A stretch of 64,000 bases of DNA from an uncultured Porphyromonadaceae bacterium (GTDB lineage Bacteria > Bacteroidota > Bacteroidia > Bacteroidales > Muribaculaceae), in NCBI GenBank assembly GCA_947175645.1, contig CAMWNP010000004.1, positions 1-64,000 of the forward strand, given 5' to 3'. The notes under the pieces are model-generated. The model was not told the origin of the DNA, did no database searches, and worked only from the letters and a program-made list of their open reading frames with translations. Of this stretch, positions 53,772 through 63,228 are shown one piece after another (position 1 is the first letter of the stretch; every line of letters starts with the position of its first letter). The position numbers and the translations under genes were made by a program.

Positions 53772-56183
53772 TTACTTGAATATATTTGAAATTGTGGCTC
53801 CCAGAGCGGCAACTGACGACAATGAGGTTGCGAAAGTAAGAATCTTAGCCCAGTCTGTGCCGCTTGTAGCAGGTTTGGAGGGAACGACTATCATACATCC
53901 GGGCTCTATAGGAGTGCTTTTTTTCGCTTTGGCAACCGTACCGTTCATGTAAATGATATAGGCTTTTCCCTTACGTGCGGTCTGTCCGTAACCACCGGCC
54001 TGGTCGATGTAGTAACTGAGATTCTTGTCGGGGCGATACAGCACAGCGTTGGGGAACATCACGTCGCCGGAAATCTTCACTGTGCTCTGCATTTCGGGAA
54101 CATAAAGCGCATCACCGGGTTGCAGAACCAAGTCATAGTGCGAACCCGGATATTGCAGCGCCTTCTCAAGGTCGATACCCACGTTGTAGTGGTTCGCCAC
54201 CTGAATCTGACTCAGCGCGATAGAGTCACCCTGGTTACGTTTACTGTTGGTCATTGCAAAGCGGAGAGCCTCCTTACGGGCATTATATTCGTCATCAGAC
54301 AGCATACGTGTCAGGTATGCACCCTTGAGATATGACTTGTCAAGAACACCGCCTGCTCTTTTCACAATGTCAGACAGGCGCTCGTTACGTTCCTGAAGCA
54401 CATATTCTCCGGAGAAAAGCACTTCGCCATGGACACTTACTACTTTCTGCACTGCATAACCGGGACTTTTTCTGACTGACACATGATCACCCGGCATCAG
54501 CATGAACTCTTTCCCTTTACCAACAGCCAGACCGTTTTCAATAGAAACGGTGAATATTTCAGCCAGTTTCTGAGTCTGGGTGGTTGATGTGGGATTATCA
54601 ATTCGACGTGCAATGTCAACCCTTGCTGTCGATGCACCTTCCAGCAGACCGCCTGCCTGGAAAATCAAGTCCTCGACAGTGGTGTTCTCGGCGAAGGGAT
54701 AGGGTCCGGGGTGTATCACCTCGCCTCCTATGTAAAAGTTTCCGCGCTGTTGAAGTTCATGAATGCTTGAGATCACAATGACATCATTCCGCTTCAGTTC
54801 AACGTCAGGGGCCTGTCCTGCAAGAATTTTATTCAGATCCACGGATAACAACTCAAGTCCCAGTTCGGGGCCCTCGCGGTAGATCTGCACACGCTCGGTG
54901 TATGCATCGTCAGTGAGACCGTCGGCTTTTTCCACGAGTTCGGAAAGTGTTGTTACATCTTTTCCGATAGCGAACAAACCGGGTCTGTAGACTGAACCCT
55001 TCAGTTCCACACGGTTTGCATAACGGTCAAGTATCGTACCTACGGTGATCATGTCGCCGTCCTTAAGGCGGTACGTTGAGAAATCACTGTTTTCAATGTT
55101 ATAATATTCATTTTCCGTTCCAGTCTGACGTGCAAGTTTAACAACTTCCTCGTAAGCATCGCCGGTGAATCCTCCTGAATAGTCAATGAGGGTCTGCAAT
55201 GTTTCACCCGGCTTGATTTCATAATACATCGGACGTTTCACGTTTCCGTCAATGCTCACCAGTTGTTCATAAGGGGGAATAATGATTGCATCTCCTTCCT
55301 GCAGGCGGATGTTACCGTCAGTCTTGCCGTTGAAAAGGTAGTCATAGATATCCACTCCTGCGATTTTCTTTCCGTTACGGATAACCTGAATGTTACGCAG
55401 TGTACCGATATCATTGATACCGCCCGCCCTGTAGAGTGCATGGAACACTGAAGAGAACGGCGACATGCGGTATGTGCCGGGAGTGGCAACTTCTCCGAGG
55501 ATATCAACCTGTATGGAGCGGATTTGCCCGAGAGTGACCTGCACATCGGTTTCGGCATCATCCATTCCTGCATACTTGCGAGAGAATACGTTCTTTATGT
55601 GTTTGTTGGCATCATTGATTGTCATGCCGTTCAGATAAACCGGTCCGACCTGAGAAATCATGATGCTCCCTTCCGGCGAGATTGTCTGGCGCAGATGATC
55701 CTCTGATGTACCCCAGATGTCAATAAGCACCTCGTCGCCGGGGCCGAGAAGATAGTTCTGCGGGGTTGCTATGTTATCACCCGGTTCAAATGTCAGCGCC
55801 CTGGAGTTGAACACCTTGTGACCATAAATCTGACGTGCGGAAACAGTGTTGGAGGCCCCTTCATCAACCTCACGGCTCACGTCGGTCATGGTTTCTGACG
55901 ACAGATCTTCTGAAGCATCGTGGCGTCTTTCATAGTAATTTCCTACTACATTCTGGGATGTGACTACTTTTTCCGATTGCTCTGACGATTCAAGTTGAGC
56001 CTTTATACGTTTGGCCTGCTCCGGAGTGACACCACGTGCCATCAGTTCCTTACCTATCTGCTGATTGGTTTTTCCGGCTGCAGTCTGCTGCTTGATATAA
56101 TCTATCACCTGCTGATCAGTCATGGCTGAGGCCATTAGAGAGAAAGCCATAAAAAGTGACAGAACAACACGCCTAATTTTCAT
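53772..56183 (-). CDS. SLBB-domain polysaccharide export protein
   Basis: An 803-aa exported protein with signal peptide MKIRRVVLSLFMAFSLMASA. A Poly_export (PF02563-type) domain starts near residue 155 (YLLGPGDEVLIDIWGTSEDH), followed by several SLBB domains recognised by repeated blocks: VDILGEVATPGTYRMSPFSS, VSIDGNVKRPMYYEIKPGET, VELKGSVYRPGLFAIGKDVT, FYIGGEVIHPGPYPFAEN, VSVHGEVLFSGEYVLQERN and VKISGDVMFPNAVLYRPDKN. The chain is long because of about six SLBB repeats, as is normal for Bacteroidota Wza-like proteins. The C-terminus ends with a hydrophobic stretch. It leads the operon and forms the outer-membrane part of polysaccharide export. Confidence 0.93.
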   Translation of the reverse strand: MKIRRVVLSLFMAFSLMASAMTDQQVIDYIKQQTAAGKTNQQIGKELMARGVTPEQAKRIKAQLESSEQSEKVVTSQNVVGNYYERRHDASEDLSSETMTDVSREVDEGASNTVSARQIYGHKVFNSRALTFEPGDNIATPQNYLLGPGDEVLIDIWGTSEDHLRQTISPEGSIMISQVGPVYLNGMTINDANKHIKNVFSRKYAGMDDAETDVQVTLGQIRSIQVDILGEVATPGTYRMSPFSSVFHALYRAGGINDIGTLRNIQVIRNGKKIAGVDIYDYLFNGKTDGNIRLQEGDAIIIPPYEQLVSIDGNVKRPMYYEIKPGETLQTLIDYSGGFTGDAYEEVVKLARQTGTENEYYNIENSDFSTYRLKDGDMITVGTILDRYANRVELKGSVYRPGLFAIGKDVTTLSELVEKADGLTDDAYTERVQIYREGPELGLELLSVDLNKILAGQAPDVELKRNDVIVISSIHELQQRGNFYIGGEVIHPGPYPFAENTTVEDLIFQAGGLLEGASTARVDIARRIDNPTSTTQTQKLAEIFTVSIENGLAVGKGKEFMLMPGDHVSVRKSPGYAVQKVVSVHGEVLFSGEYVLQERNERLSDIVKRAGGVLDKSYLKGAYLTRMLSDDEYNARKEALRFAMTNSKRNQGDSIALSQIQVANHYNVGIDLEKALQYPGSHYDLVLQPGDALYVPEMQSTVKISGDVMFPNAVLYRPDKNLSYYIDQAGGYGQTARKGKAYIIYMNGTVAKAKKSTPIEPGCMIVVPSKPATSGTDWAKILTFATSLSSVAALGATISNIFK

Positions 56184-56279
56184 ATTCCGTAAGTATTTTG
56201 CACCTTGCCTTGCAAGGATGTTTGAGATAATTAACGTTAGTGATCAGTAAAGGCACGCGATACACCTTTCTACCACTTA

Positions 56280-56311
56280 CAAAGGTAATGATAATATGTC
56301 AAGCCCGCAAA
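56280..56311 (-). promoter_or_regulatory. promoter of the SLBB-Wzz-M23 operon
   Basis: On the minus strand TTTG (56308-56311), a 20-base spacer and TACCTTTG (56280-56287) match the Bacteroides promoter. The leader would be about 90 bases and contains the palindrome CCTTGCAAGG (56208-56217). Confidence 0.6.
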
Positions 56312-56373
56312 ATCATTAACAGTCGTTAACAGTCTTGCGGACTAAATCCCATATATTCTGCCTGCTTGGCAAG

Positions 56374-56940
56374 TTAGACCCGATTCGGAGACAAATGTTT
56401 TACAACAATTCTGTATGATTCGGTGATTACCACATCCACCGGAATGTCATGCGGTTCGGCGTCAATTTCATCAACAAGTTGAAAATCATATCCTACGCCA
56501 ACTTTGAGGGCACGTGTTTCGGCGAGCAGCCGGTCATAATATCCCTTGCCGCGACCCACACGGTTGCCGTTGCGGTCGTATGCCACTGCCGGCACGACAA
56601 TCAACTCCACGCTGTCGGCCGGTACAATCTCATCGCCCTGAGGTTCTTCAATCAGGAAAGCACCCTGAGCGAGCCGTGAACGGTGATACGGCAACACCTC
56701 CAGTTTCATACCGTTCACACGTGGCAGAAAAAACTGCTTGCGTGAGGACCAACGGTCAATGAATTCACGGGTGGAGAGTTCATCCGGGAGGGAATGATAC
56801 ATCAATATCCTGTCAGCCACGGCAAAAGCCGCCGACTGTTCCAGTTTTTCAAAAACTCGCGCGGCGGCCTGAGTTTTCTCCATCGCTGACAATAATGCCT
56901 TGCGGGCTCTGATTTTCCGCCTTATCTCATCTTTTTTCAT
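56374..56940 (-). CDS. 5-formyltetrahydrofolate cyclo-ligase
   Basis: A 188-aa cytoplasmic enzyme that converts 5-formyl-THF to 5,10-methenyl-THF with ATP. The N-terminal KDEIRRKIRARKALLSAMEK and the C-terminal ATP-binding NRVGRGKGYYDRLLAETRAL are the family hallmarks, with YDRNG before it. It is the last gene of the group with the S41 protease and dCMP deaminase. It fits the one-carbon metabolism of the neighbouring glycine cleavage genes, though it is in a different transcript. Confidence 0.94.
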   Translation of the reverse strand: MKKDEIRRKIRARKALLSAMEKTQAAARVFEKLEQSAAFAVADRILMYHSLPDELSTREFIDRWSSRKQFFLPRVNGMKLEVLPYHRSRLAQGAFLIEEPQGDEIVPADSVELIVVPAVAYDRNGNRVGRGKGYYDRLLAETRALKVGVGYDFQLVDEIDAEPHDIPVDVVITESYRIVVKHLSPNRV

Positions 56941-56958
56941 AGATACTTCTCCTTTTTT

Positions 56959-58575
56959 TCATTGTTTTTCACGGTCAGCCAAAGGGAAAGCCGCGTTGCC
57001 CTGCTGAATCTCCTGCAGCGCTCGCTGCACGGTGTTGTCAGCACGGTTGCTGATCTCATAATAGGCCGATGTCCCAAGGATATCACGCATGATCAGGGCT
57101 TTCAGTTGATTAACAATCAAGTCACGTGAAAGGTTGATATAGTACCAGCGGGCGGGAATACCGTTTTGTCCCGCATACGAAACAAATGAACGGAGAAGAA
57201 CACCGTCAGCGGGGAGGGCTGCCTCAACATCCTCCGCCTCGTTGAGCATGTCACGGTTAAGGTCGCAGAACTCGAACGCGAACCTCTGAAGCAGTCCTGC
57301 GTTGGCCACGGCAATATAGTAGTTGGTCACTCCGGTTGTGTCATACGGAACGAAGATGTCAGGCATGATGCCACCTCCGCCGAACACTTCACGTCCGTGT
57401 GCAGTGAGATAACGGTCCTCCGTGTTCAGTTTCACGGAATCGCGCTCGAACGCTTCTCCATGATTGTATCGCTCGGCAATATCGCGCTCGTAGGTGGCAT
57501 TGTCTGTGTAATCTTTCTGGATACAACGTCCTGAAGGAGTGTAATAGCGTGCTATGGTCAGGCGTATGGCACTGCTGTCCGGTAAATCAACCTGTCTCTG
57601 TATCAATCCTTTACCGAATGACCGGCGCCCCACTATGAGTCCGCGGTCATTATCCTGCAATGCGCCGGCAAATATTTCCGATGAACTTGCCGAGTATTCA
57701 TCAAGAAGCACCACCACCGGTGCATCCTGAAACGCACCTTTGCCATTGGCGCGGACCTCATCGTTGTTACGCCCGTTGCGACCGCGTTGCTGCACTATCA
57801 CGTCACCGTCGGCAAGGAATTCATTTGCCATGTAGATGGCAACTTCCATGAATCCGCCTGTGTTACCCCGCAGGTCAATGATATAACTCCGGGCACCTTC
57901 GGCACGCAGCAGCATAAGCGCCATGTAGAATTCTTCGAAAGTGGAGCGACCGAAACGGTTTACCCGTATAAAGCCAACCGAGTCATTAATGATATATGAT
58001 GCATCAACTGATGTGACCGGGATATCGCCACGGGTCACCTCATAATCGAGCAGGGATTTACTGTTCTTGCGTTTGATGCCGAGTTTGACACGCGTTCCGG
58101 CCTCACCCTTGAGCATGGAACGTACTTCATCAGGAGTAAGCCCTTTGTTTGTCACATCCTCCCCGTCGATAGTCACTATGCGGTCACCGGCCATCAGCCC
58201 AACTTTTTCCGATGGACCTCCGGATACGACCTCAAGCACTGTAATGGAGTCGTTCTGCATCATGAACTGCACCCCTATGCCGCTGAATGAACTCTCGAGT
58301 TCATCGTTGACATCGGTAAGGCGGCTCTTGGGAATATACACTGAGTGCGGATCCAGATTTGAGAGCAATGCCGGTAAGGTCATGTCAACCAGCGAGTCAA
58401 GATCGACATCATCAACATACTCGCTTGCCACCAGATTAAGTATGGTTCCCAGTTTGTGAGTGGCCTTGCTGACTCCCGGAGTCCGCTGAAGGAGTCCTCC
58501 GGCCATGAGTCCGGCCATGAAGGTCACCGCCACTATCAACGGCACCCACACCATGCTGTTTTTCAGGTTCTTCAT
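56959..58575 (-). CDS. S41 family C-terminal processing peptidase
   Basis: A 538-aa periplasmic protease of the CtpA/Prc type. An N-terminal membrane helix or signal (VWVPLIVAVTFMAGLMAGGL) precedes a PDZ domain around residues 88-170 (VSGGPSEKVGLMAGDRIVTI). The S41 core shows VIDLRGNTGG-like YIIDLRGNTGGFMEVAIYM, the nucleophile in LLDEYSASSSEIFAGALQ and the lysine in RRSFGKGLIQRQVD. The catalytic Ser-Lys pair is intact. It overlaps the dCMP deaminase gene by four bases. Substrates are unknown. Confidence 0.94.
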   Translation of the reverse strand: MKNLKNSMVWVPLIVAVTFMAGLMAGGLLQRTPGVSKATHKLGTILNLVASEYVDDVDLDSLVDMTLPALLSNLDPHSVYIPKSRLTDVNDELESSFSGIGVQFMMQNDSITVLEVVSGGPSEKVGLMAGDRIVTIDGEDVTNKGLTPDEVRSMLKGEAGTRVKLGIKRKNSKSLLDYEVTRGDIPVTSVDASYIINDSVGFIRVNRFGRSTFEEFYMALMLLRAEGARSYIIDLRGNTGGFMEVAIYMANEFLADGDVIVQQRGRNGRNNDEVRANGKGAFQDAPVVVLLDEYSASSSEIFAGALQDNDRGLIVGRRSFGKGLIQRQVDLPDSSAIRLTIARYYTPSGRCIQKDYTDNATYERDIAERYNHGEAFERDSVKLNTEDRYLTAHGREVFGGGGIMPDIFVPYDTTGVTNYYIAVANAGLLQRFAFEFCDLNRDMLNEAEDVEAALPADGVLLRSFVSYAGQNGIPARWYYINLSRDLIVNQLKALIMRDILGTSAYYEISNRADNTVQRALQEIQQGNAAFPLADREKQ

Positions 58576-59015
58576 GCTTCCTCGGGGTCAATATTTTCTA
58601 TTAAATCACATCTGACACCGGCTCGTTTCAGGAGGTCTATGCCGTCGCAGACACGGTAAAGTTCATTGTAGACCACGCGTGTGATCCCTGACTGAATGAT
58701 AAGTTTGGCACATTCAAGGCATGGAGATGCTGTGACATAAAGCGTTGCCCCCTGTCCGGAGTTGCTGCTGCGGGCGAGTTTCGTTATGGCATTGGCCTCG
58801 GCATGGAGTACGTATGGACGGGTCAATCCGTTCTCATCCTCACACACGTTCTCGAACCCGGATGGAGTACCGTTATAGCCGTCAGAAATTATCATGGAGT
58901 CCTTGACGATTATTGCACCCACCTGCCGGCGCTTACAATATGAATTCTCCGCCCATATCCGCGCCATGCGCAGGTAGCGGCAGTCTATGATTTCCTGTTT
59001 CTCTTTATTTTCCAT
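58572..59015 (-). CDS. deoxycytidylate deaminase-like protein
   Basis: A 147-aa zinc enzyme of the cytidine/deoxycytidylate deaminase fold. The active site shows VLHAEANAITKLARSSN (HAE) and TASPCLECAKLIIQSG (PCxxC). CKRRQVGAIIVKDSMIISDG is the typical dCMP deaminase start, with an N-terminal MARIWAENSYC. It would make dUMP from dCMP for thymidylate synthesis; ComE-type proteins of the same fold are an alternative name. It overlaps the S41 protease gene by four bases. A -7-like box (TAAATTTG, 59037-59044) lies upstream without a clear -33. Confidence 0.92.
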   Translation of the reverse strand: MENKEKQEIIDCRYLRMARIWAENSYCKRRQVGAIIVKDSMIISDGYNGTPSGFENVCEDENGLTRPYVLHAEANAITKLARSSNSGQGATLYVTASPCLECAKLIIQSGITRVVYNELYRVCDGIDLLKRAGVRCDLIENIDPEEA

Positions 59016-59072
59016 TCCCGAAAGGTTATTCGGCTACAAATTTACTCATTATTAACAAGATGGAGAACTTTT

Positions 59073-59753
59073 TCAGTCAAAAAGTAATGAATTACTGATT
59101 GAATCCACTTTCTGCTGAAGAATAAGGTCAAGTTGGTCAAGTGTTATTTCGGGAACTTTCTTCTGCACATTGATTACCTTGGTTGGTGTGGGTACCGGAT
59201 CTTCACGTTTGCCTTCCTTTATTCCGGGCACTTTTCCCGCACTGAAGAAACGGGGTCCGAAATAAGGGTCATCGATCCGACTTACCATGACTCCCCTTGA
59301 GGTAGAGGCATGAATCATTTTATTGCCACCGATATACATTCCTACATGTGCTACCCGTCCGCCACCTTTGGTGCCTCCGAAAAACACCAGGTCACCGGCT
59401 TCAAGTTGCTGACGCTTTATTCGTTTGCATAATGATTCCTGTTCCCGTGAACTGCGCGGGAGTTTCTTTCCGGCCGCGCTGCCATAGACCTCCATCACGA
59501 ACCCTGAGCAATCCGTCCCCTTGCGTGAGTGTCCACCATACTGATACGGTGTGCCTATCCATGTCATCGCCTCTTTGACAAGATTACGGCGAATTCCCTT
59601 CAGCGAGGGCTCCAGAATAACCTCCTGCTTAGGCACACCGGGATAACGACCGGCTGTCGCCGTTGCCGTCACACTCTTTTTTGACGAGCAACCAACTAAA
59701 ACCAGCATAACCAGAGCGGTAAGCATCAAGGTGAGTTTCTTTATCTGTAGCAT
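59073..59753 (-). CDS. C40 (NlpC/P60) family lipoprotein peptidase
   Basis: A 226-aa protein. The signal (MLQIKKLTLMLTALVMLVLV) ends in a good lipobox, LVGC, with the cysteine at residue 22. The NlpC/P60 domain covers about residues 57-175: the nucleophile cysteine in KGTDCSGFVMEVYG, the His in RVAHVGMYIGGNKMIHAS, and the third polar residue beyond. It cleaves peptidoglycan stem peptides at the envelope. A C-terminal tail is lysine-rich and helical. The catalytic Cys-His are intact. The AT-rich repeat next to the four-helix gene lies just upstream. Confidence 0.92.
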   Translation of the reverse strand: MLQIKKLTLMLTALVMLVLVGCSSKKSVTATATAGRYPGVPKQEVILEPSLKGIRRNLVKEAMTWIGTPYQYGGHSRKGTDCSGFVMEVYGSAAGKKLPRSSREQESLCKRIKRQQLEAGDLVFFGGTKGGGRVAHVGMYIGGNKMIHASTSRGVMVSRIDDPYFGPRFFSAGKVPGIKEGKREDPVPTPTKVINVQKKVPEITLDQLDLILQQKVDSISNSLLFD

Positions 59754-59773
59754 TAGATTGCAATTATGTGATT

Positions 59774-59834
59774 GATAAATTTTATAAGATTTATATGACT
59801 TATAAGATTTATAAAATTTATAAGACTTATATAA
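59774..59834. repeat. AT-rich direct repeat, left copy beside the four-helix-bundle gene
   Basis: The run is made of TTATAAGATTTAT and related units. The segment 59811-59831 (starting ATAAAATTTATAAGAC) is identical, over 21 bases, to 60455-60475 on the other side of the four-helix-bundle gene. The repeat starts six bases or fewer from the gene's stop codon. Confidence 0.8.
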
Positions 59835-59837
59835 CGC

Positions 59838-60383
59838 CTAAAAGCCTCTATGATTTTTCCGTGCGGCCGTCATAGCCTCCCGTATACCTCCCGACTGAAT
59901 AAACTCATATTCAACTTTCTTGAGAACTTTAGCAAGCATGGCATCTATCTGGCGTATTTGAGTTACCATTATATTCGCAACCGTTTCATCAGAGCGATCC
60001 CTACACTTTTGAACGAACATCCTCGGGTCATCATTATGTATGCAATACTTACGTGTAGCAATGGTTCGCACATCCGTTGAATCCCAAATCTCAAGATTAT
60101 TCTGTCGCAAGAAGTCACAATAATCCTCAAGCAATTCCCTTACCGATCCACGTGCCACACCAAGCAGTTTGATACACATTTCAACCGAGACCGTACTGTC
60201 TCCGATTCCCTCAACAATATTCTGTTTACAAGAACGGGCAGCCTGTCTCATTTGGTCAATAGTTCTCGATCCCTGCGGAAGTGCTCTGGTAATAAACATC
60301 TCCGTTACATCACAGATAATGACGGATTTTTTATATACATTCCAGTTAGTATAGTTTCCTGCAATTTTCAAGAATCCGTTCAT
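59838..60383 (-). CDS. four-helix-bundle protein (S23/IVP-like)
   Basis: A 181-aa protein from the ATG at 60383 (MNGFLKIAGNYTNWNVYKKS); the frame is open 14 codons further upstream. ITRALPQGSRTIDQMRQAAR and SCKQNIVEGIGDSTVSVEMC are the opening helices of the S23/23S-rRNA-intervening-sequence family, followed by IKLLGVARGSVRELLEDYCD. The C-terminus (FVQKCRDRSDETVANIMVTQ and onward) is the extended form often called four-helix suffix type. It is not inside an rRNA gene here. Exact 21-bp AT-rich direct repeats bound it on both sides, a layout I associate with this family in Bacteroidota. Function unknown. Confidence 0.85.
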   Translation of the reverse strand: MNGFLKIAGNYTNWNVYKKSVIICDVTEMFITRALPQGSRTIDQMRQAARSCKQNIVEGIGDSTVSVEMCIKLLGVARGSVRELLEDYCDFLRQNNLEIWDSTDVRTIATRKYCIHNDDPRMFVQKCRDRSDETVANIMVTQIRQIDAMLAKVLKKVEYEFIQSGGIREAMTAARKNHRGF

Positions 60384-60413
60384 TCGGTCAGTTTTTCGGG
60401 GGTGATTGATTTT

Positions 60414-60421
60414 CAAAGTTA
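60414..60421 (-). promoter_or_regulatory. -7 box upstream of the four-helix-bundle gene
   Basis: TAACTTTG on the minus strand lies 31 bases before the ATG at 60383. No TTTG is found at the right distance; the AT-rich repeat occupies that place and might serve as an upstream element. Confidence 0.35.
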
Positions 60422-60441
60422 GCAATTAAATTTCATTTTTA

Positions 60442-60496
60442 CATTATAAATCATATAAAATTTATAAGACTTATAAGATTTATAAATCTCATAAAA
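60442..60496. repeat. AT-rich direct repeat, right copy beside the four-helix-bundle gene
   Basis: This is the partner of the repeat at 59774-59834. It shares the exact 21-base segment at 60455-60475 and further TTATAAGATTTATAAA units. It lies between the four-helix-bundle start and the gpmI terminator. Confidence 0.8.
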
Positions 60497-60502
60497 CCCA
60501 AA

Positions 60503-60529
60503 AAGGGACTGCGGAATCCGCAGTCCCTT
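60503..60529 (-). terminator. terminator of gpmI
   Basis: AAGGGACTGCGG and CCGCAGTCCCTT form a perfect 12-bp stem with a 3-base loop, followed on the minus strand by TTGGGTTTTAT-type T-rich sequence. It lies 25 bases past the gpmI stop. Confidence 0.85.
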
Positions 60530-60554
60530 GAAATGATGTTGATTAACCTGTCTA

Positions 60555-62072
60555 TCAGTCTGTGATAAGATCCTTACCGGTCATTTCGGCTGGCTGAGCC
60601 ATACCCATGATATGGAGGATCGAGGGAGCAACGTCGGCGAGAATACCGTTCTCAACTTTGGCATTCCTATTTGCCGTAACATAAACGAAAGGTACGGGAT
60701 TGAGGGAGTGTGCGGTGTTTGCTGATCCGTCGGGATTGACAGCATTGTCGGCATTACCGTGGTCTGCAATGATAATCACCTCGTAATCAGCCTCTTTGGC
60801 CGCCTCAACGGTATCCCGGACACATTCATCAATGGTCTTGACCGCTTTCTCAATTGCCGGATAGATACCTGTGTGACCTACCATGTCGCCATTGGCGTAG
60901 TTGACCACAATGAAGTCATATTTCTTCTCCTTGATTGCTTCAACGAGTTTATCCTTGACTTCATAAGCACTCATTTCGGGCTTGAGGTCGTAAGTTGCAA
61001 CCTTGGGAGAGGGCACAAGGATACGTTCCTCAAGTTCGTAAGGGTTCTCACGTCCGCCGTTGAAGAAGAATGTCACGTGGGCATACTTCTCTGTTTCGGC
61101 GATATGCAACTGTGTTTTCTTGTTAGTTGCAAGATATTCACCAAGAGTGTTTGATACGTTTTCCTTATCAAAAAGAATATGTACGCCGGTGAACGATGAA
61201 TCGTAGGGGGTCATGCAATAATATTGCAAGCCGGGAATGGTGTGCATTCCTTCCTCAGGCATATCTTTCTGTGTGAGGACAATGGTGAGTTCCTTTGCAC
61301 GGTCGTTGCGGTAGTTGAAGAAGATTACCGCATCATCAGCCTTGATGGTGCCGTCGACATTAGCGTTGTTGATGGGTTTGATGAATTCGTCAGTCACATC
61401 CTCATCGTAACTTTCCTGCATGGCGCGCACCATGTCAGTGGACTGTTTACCCTCTCCGTTTACGAGCAGATCGTAAGCCACCTTAACACGATCCCAGCGT
61501 TTGTCGCGGTCCATGGCATAATAGCGGCCAATTATTGATGCGATTACGCCCGCCGATTCCTTGCAGTGATCTTCAACCTGCTGAATGAATCCCTTGCCTG
61601 AACGGGGGTCTGTGTCACGGCCGTCCATGAAGCAGTGGATATACACCTTTTCGAGCCCGTAACTTTTTGCAAGGTCACAAAGGGCAAAGAGGTGCTCAAG
61701 TGAAGAGTGCACGCCACCATCAGAGGTAAGCCCCATAAAGTGTATGGCCTTACCGCTGTTTTTAGCGTATTCAAACGCGCTCTTTATCTCCGGGTTCTGT
61801 GCTATGGTTCCCTCTTTAATGGCCTTGTTGATTTTCACGAGGTCCTGATAAAGTACACGTCCGGCACCAATGTTGAGGTGACCGACCTCAGAGTTACCCA
61901 TCTGTCCGTCAGGCAGACCGACATTTTCACCACTTGCCTGAAGTTGTGAATTAGGATAGGTTTCAAGAAGATAGTCCCAGTAGGGAGTGGGAGTGGATGA
62001 GATGACGTCACCGACACCTTTGTTGCCGATGCCCCATCCGTCAAGAATCATCAGAAGTGCTTTTTTTGCCAT
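60555..62072 (-). CDS. gpmI: 2,3-bisphosphoglycerate-independent phosphoglycerate mutase
   Basis: A 505-aa manganese enzyme of glycolysis interconverting 3- and 2-phosphoglycerate. The N-terminus [15 protein letters not shown] supplies the metal-binding Asp; the catalytic serine lies in [37 protein letters not shown] and the C-terminal [17 protein letters not shown] with [16 protein letters not shown] are the other metal-binding blocks. All are intact. It follows the 374-aa exported protein after 31 bases and is probably cotranscribed with it; a strong terminator ends it. Confidence 0.97.
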   Translation of the reverse strand: MAKKALLMILDGWGIGNKGVGDVISSTPTPYWDYLLETYPNSQLQASGENVGLPDGQMGNSEVGHLNIGAGRVLYQDLVKINKAIKEGTIAQNPEIKSAFEYAKNSGKAIHFMGLTSDGGVHSSLEHLFALCDLAKSYGLEKVYIHCFMDGRDTDPRSGKGFIQQVEDHCKESAGVIASIIGRYYAMDRDKRWDRVKVAYDLLVNGEGKQSTDMVRAMQESYDEDVTDEFIKPINNANVDGTIKADDAVIFFNYRNDRAKELTIVLTQKDMPEEGMHTIPGLQYYCMTPYDSSFTGVHILFDKENVSNTLGEYLATNKKTQLHIAETEKYAHVTFFFNGGRENPYELEERILVPSPKVATYDLKPEMSAYEVKDKLVEAIKEKKYDFIVVNYANGDMVGHTGIYPAIEKAVKTIDECVRDTVEAAKEADYEVIIIADHGNADNAVNPDGSANTAHSLNPVPFVYVTANRNAKVENGILADVAPSILHIMGMAQPAEMTGKDLITD

Positions 62073-62103
62073 TTTATTTCTAAGTTTTATATCGTTTGTT
62101 ATT

Positions 62104-63228
62104 TCAGTTCTGTGTGAAGTTAAATGTCCCCGGTTCGGTTGCAGTCAGTATATTCCCTTCAGAATCAATGATTTCACCAACGTATGTCACAGATCCGCTC
62201 CATCCTTTGGGTAAGGCGAAACGCGAATACGGCATATTCATGGAGAATGAGAGTATAGCCTCATCATAGAGTATGTTCTCCTCTCTCTCCACATATGCTT
62301 CACCTCCTCCGGTCATCTGCAAAGGCTTTCCTGTTACAGTGTCAGTGAAGGATATTCGTGTGGTCAACCTGGTTTCAGGCATATTCTGAGCCGCGATGGT
62401 AACATCGAAACCTACGGAATAGTTCTTTGGTGTTGCCGTGAGTGATTTTATTTCTGCAGTGCCCACGGTTCGCTGATCAGCCTTGAGGAGAATCTCTATC
62501 TCTTTGCCGGCCACACATTCTCCGTCAATCCACACTTCATAGCGATAGGTTCCGGGGGTGAACACTGACCGCTGTGAATTCCCTGTCCCGGCAAGATAGT
62601 CGTCAATGCCATCATAGGGATAAAATGTCATCCGCTGGGTAAAGGTGAAATCATCGCTGTCGTTGAATCGTTTGAGGTTGCCTCGCGGGTCATATAGTTT
62701 CACGTAAACGCGCTTCTCTGTTTCTTCCGATGGGCCGTCATACAGTACCTGAGCATAGAGATAACGCATATCCGACGCATAGAACGGTGGGGTGCCAATA
62801 ATGTCACCCCGCAACTCATTGGTGAATATCAGATCCTTGATTTTCAGAGTTGCGTTACGTCGCGGTGGCTCCACCACCGGCTCAGGAGTGGCAATCTTAA
62901 CCTGTTCTTTCGCTTTTTTTGATGTACGGTTCTTCGGCGGAACGTATGACGACTCATTTCCCGGCACTCTGGCATTTGAGGATGATTTGAGTCGGGCTAT
63001 CCTGTCGTTATGCATGGGTATGCGCCTGCCTATCTCCTCTTTCTCCTGAACGGTAATGTCAGGCAGAGCGAGTGCAGCCGTAAGTTTCTTGACCGCAGCC
63101 TGATGCTGACCTATGGTGCCGTTCTCCAGTATGCGAGAACTGGAGCGAAGGGCCCGTGCGGCATCCGATGCTGAAACAGAAACCACCGATGTCACCAGAA
63201 TCAGTATTGCAAACAGAATCTTCTTCAT
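62104..63228 (-). CDS. exported protein of unknown function, 374 aa
   Basis: The signal peptide is [21 protein letters not shown] helical segment follows (residues 22-80), then a basic, Pro-rich linker ([20 protein letters not shown]). From about residue 125 the protein is beta-rich, with blocks [40 protein letters not shown] and [20 protein letters not shown] that resemble tandem Ig-like or CARDB-like domains. I do not recognise a family. Its start overlaps the upstream zinc-ribbon gene by four bases, so the two are coupled. A periplasmic partner role for that protein is inference. Confidence 0.75.
   Translation of the reverse strand: MKKILFAILILVTSVVSVSASDAARALRSSSRILENGTIGQHQAAVKKLTAALALPDITVQEKEEIGRRIPMHNDRIARLKSSSNARVPGNESSYVPPKNRTSKKAKEQVKIATPEPVVEPPRRNATLKIKDLIFTNELRGDIIGTPPFYASDMRYLYAQVLYDGPSEETEKRVYVKLYDPRGNLKRFNDSDDFTFTQRMTFYPYDGIDDYLAGTGNSQRSVFTPGTYRYEVWIDGECVAGKEIEILLKADQRTVGTAEIKSLTATPKNYSVGFDVTIAAQNMPETRLTTRISFTDTVTGKPLQMTGGGEAYVEREENILYDEAILSFSMNMPYSRFALPKGWSGSVTYVGEIIDSEGNILTATEPGTFNFTQN

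Noticed and set aside
59774..60496. AT-rich repeats considered as a CRISPR array
   Set aside because: Units are short, degenerate and lack regular unique spacers; there are no cas genes.
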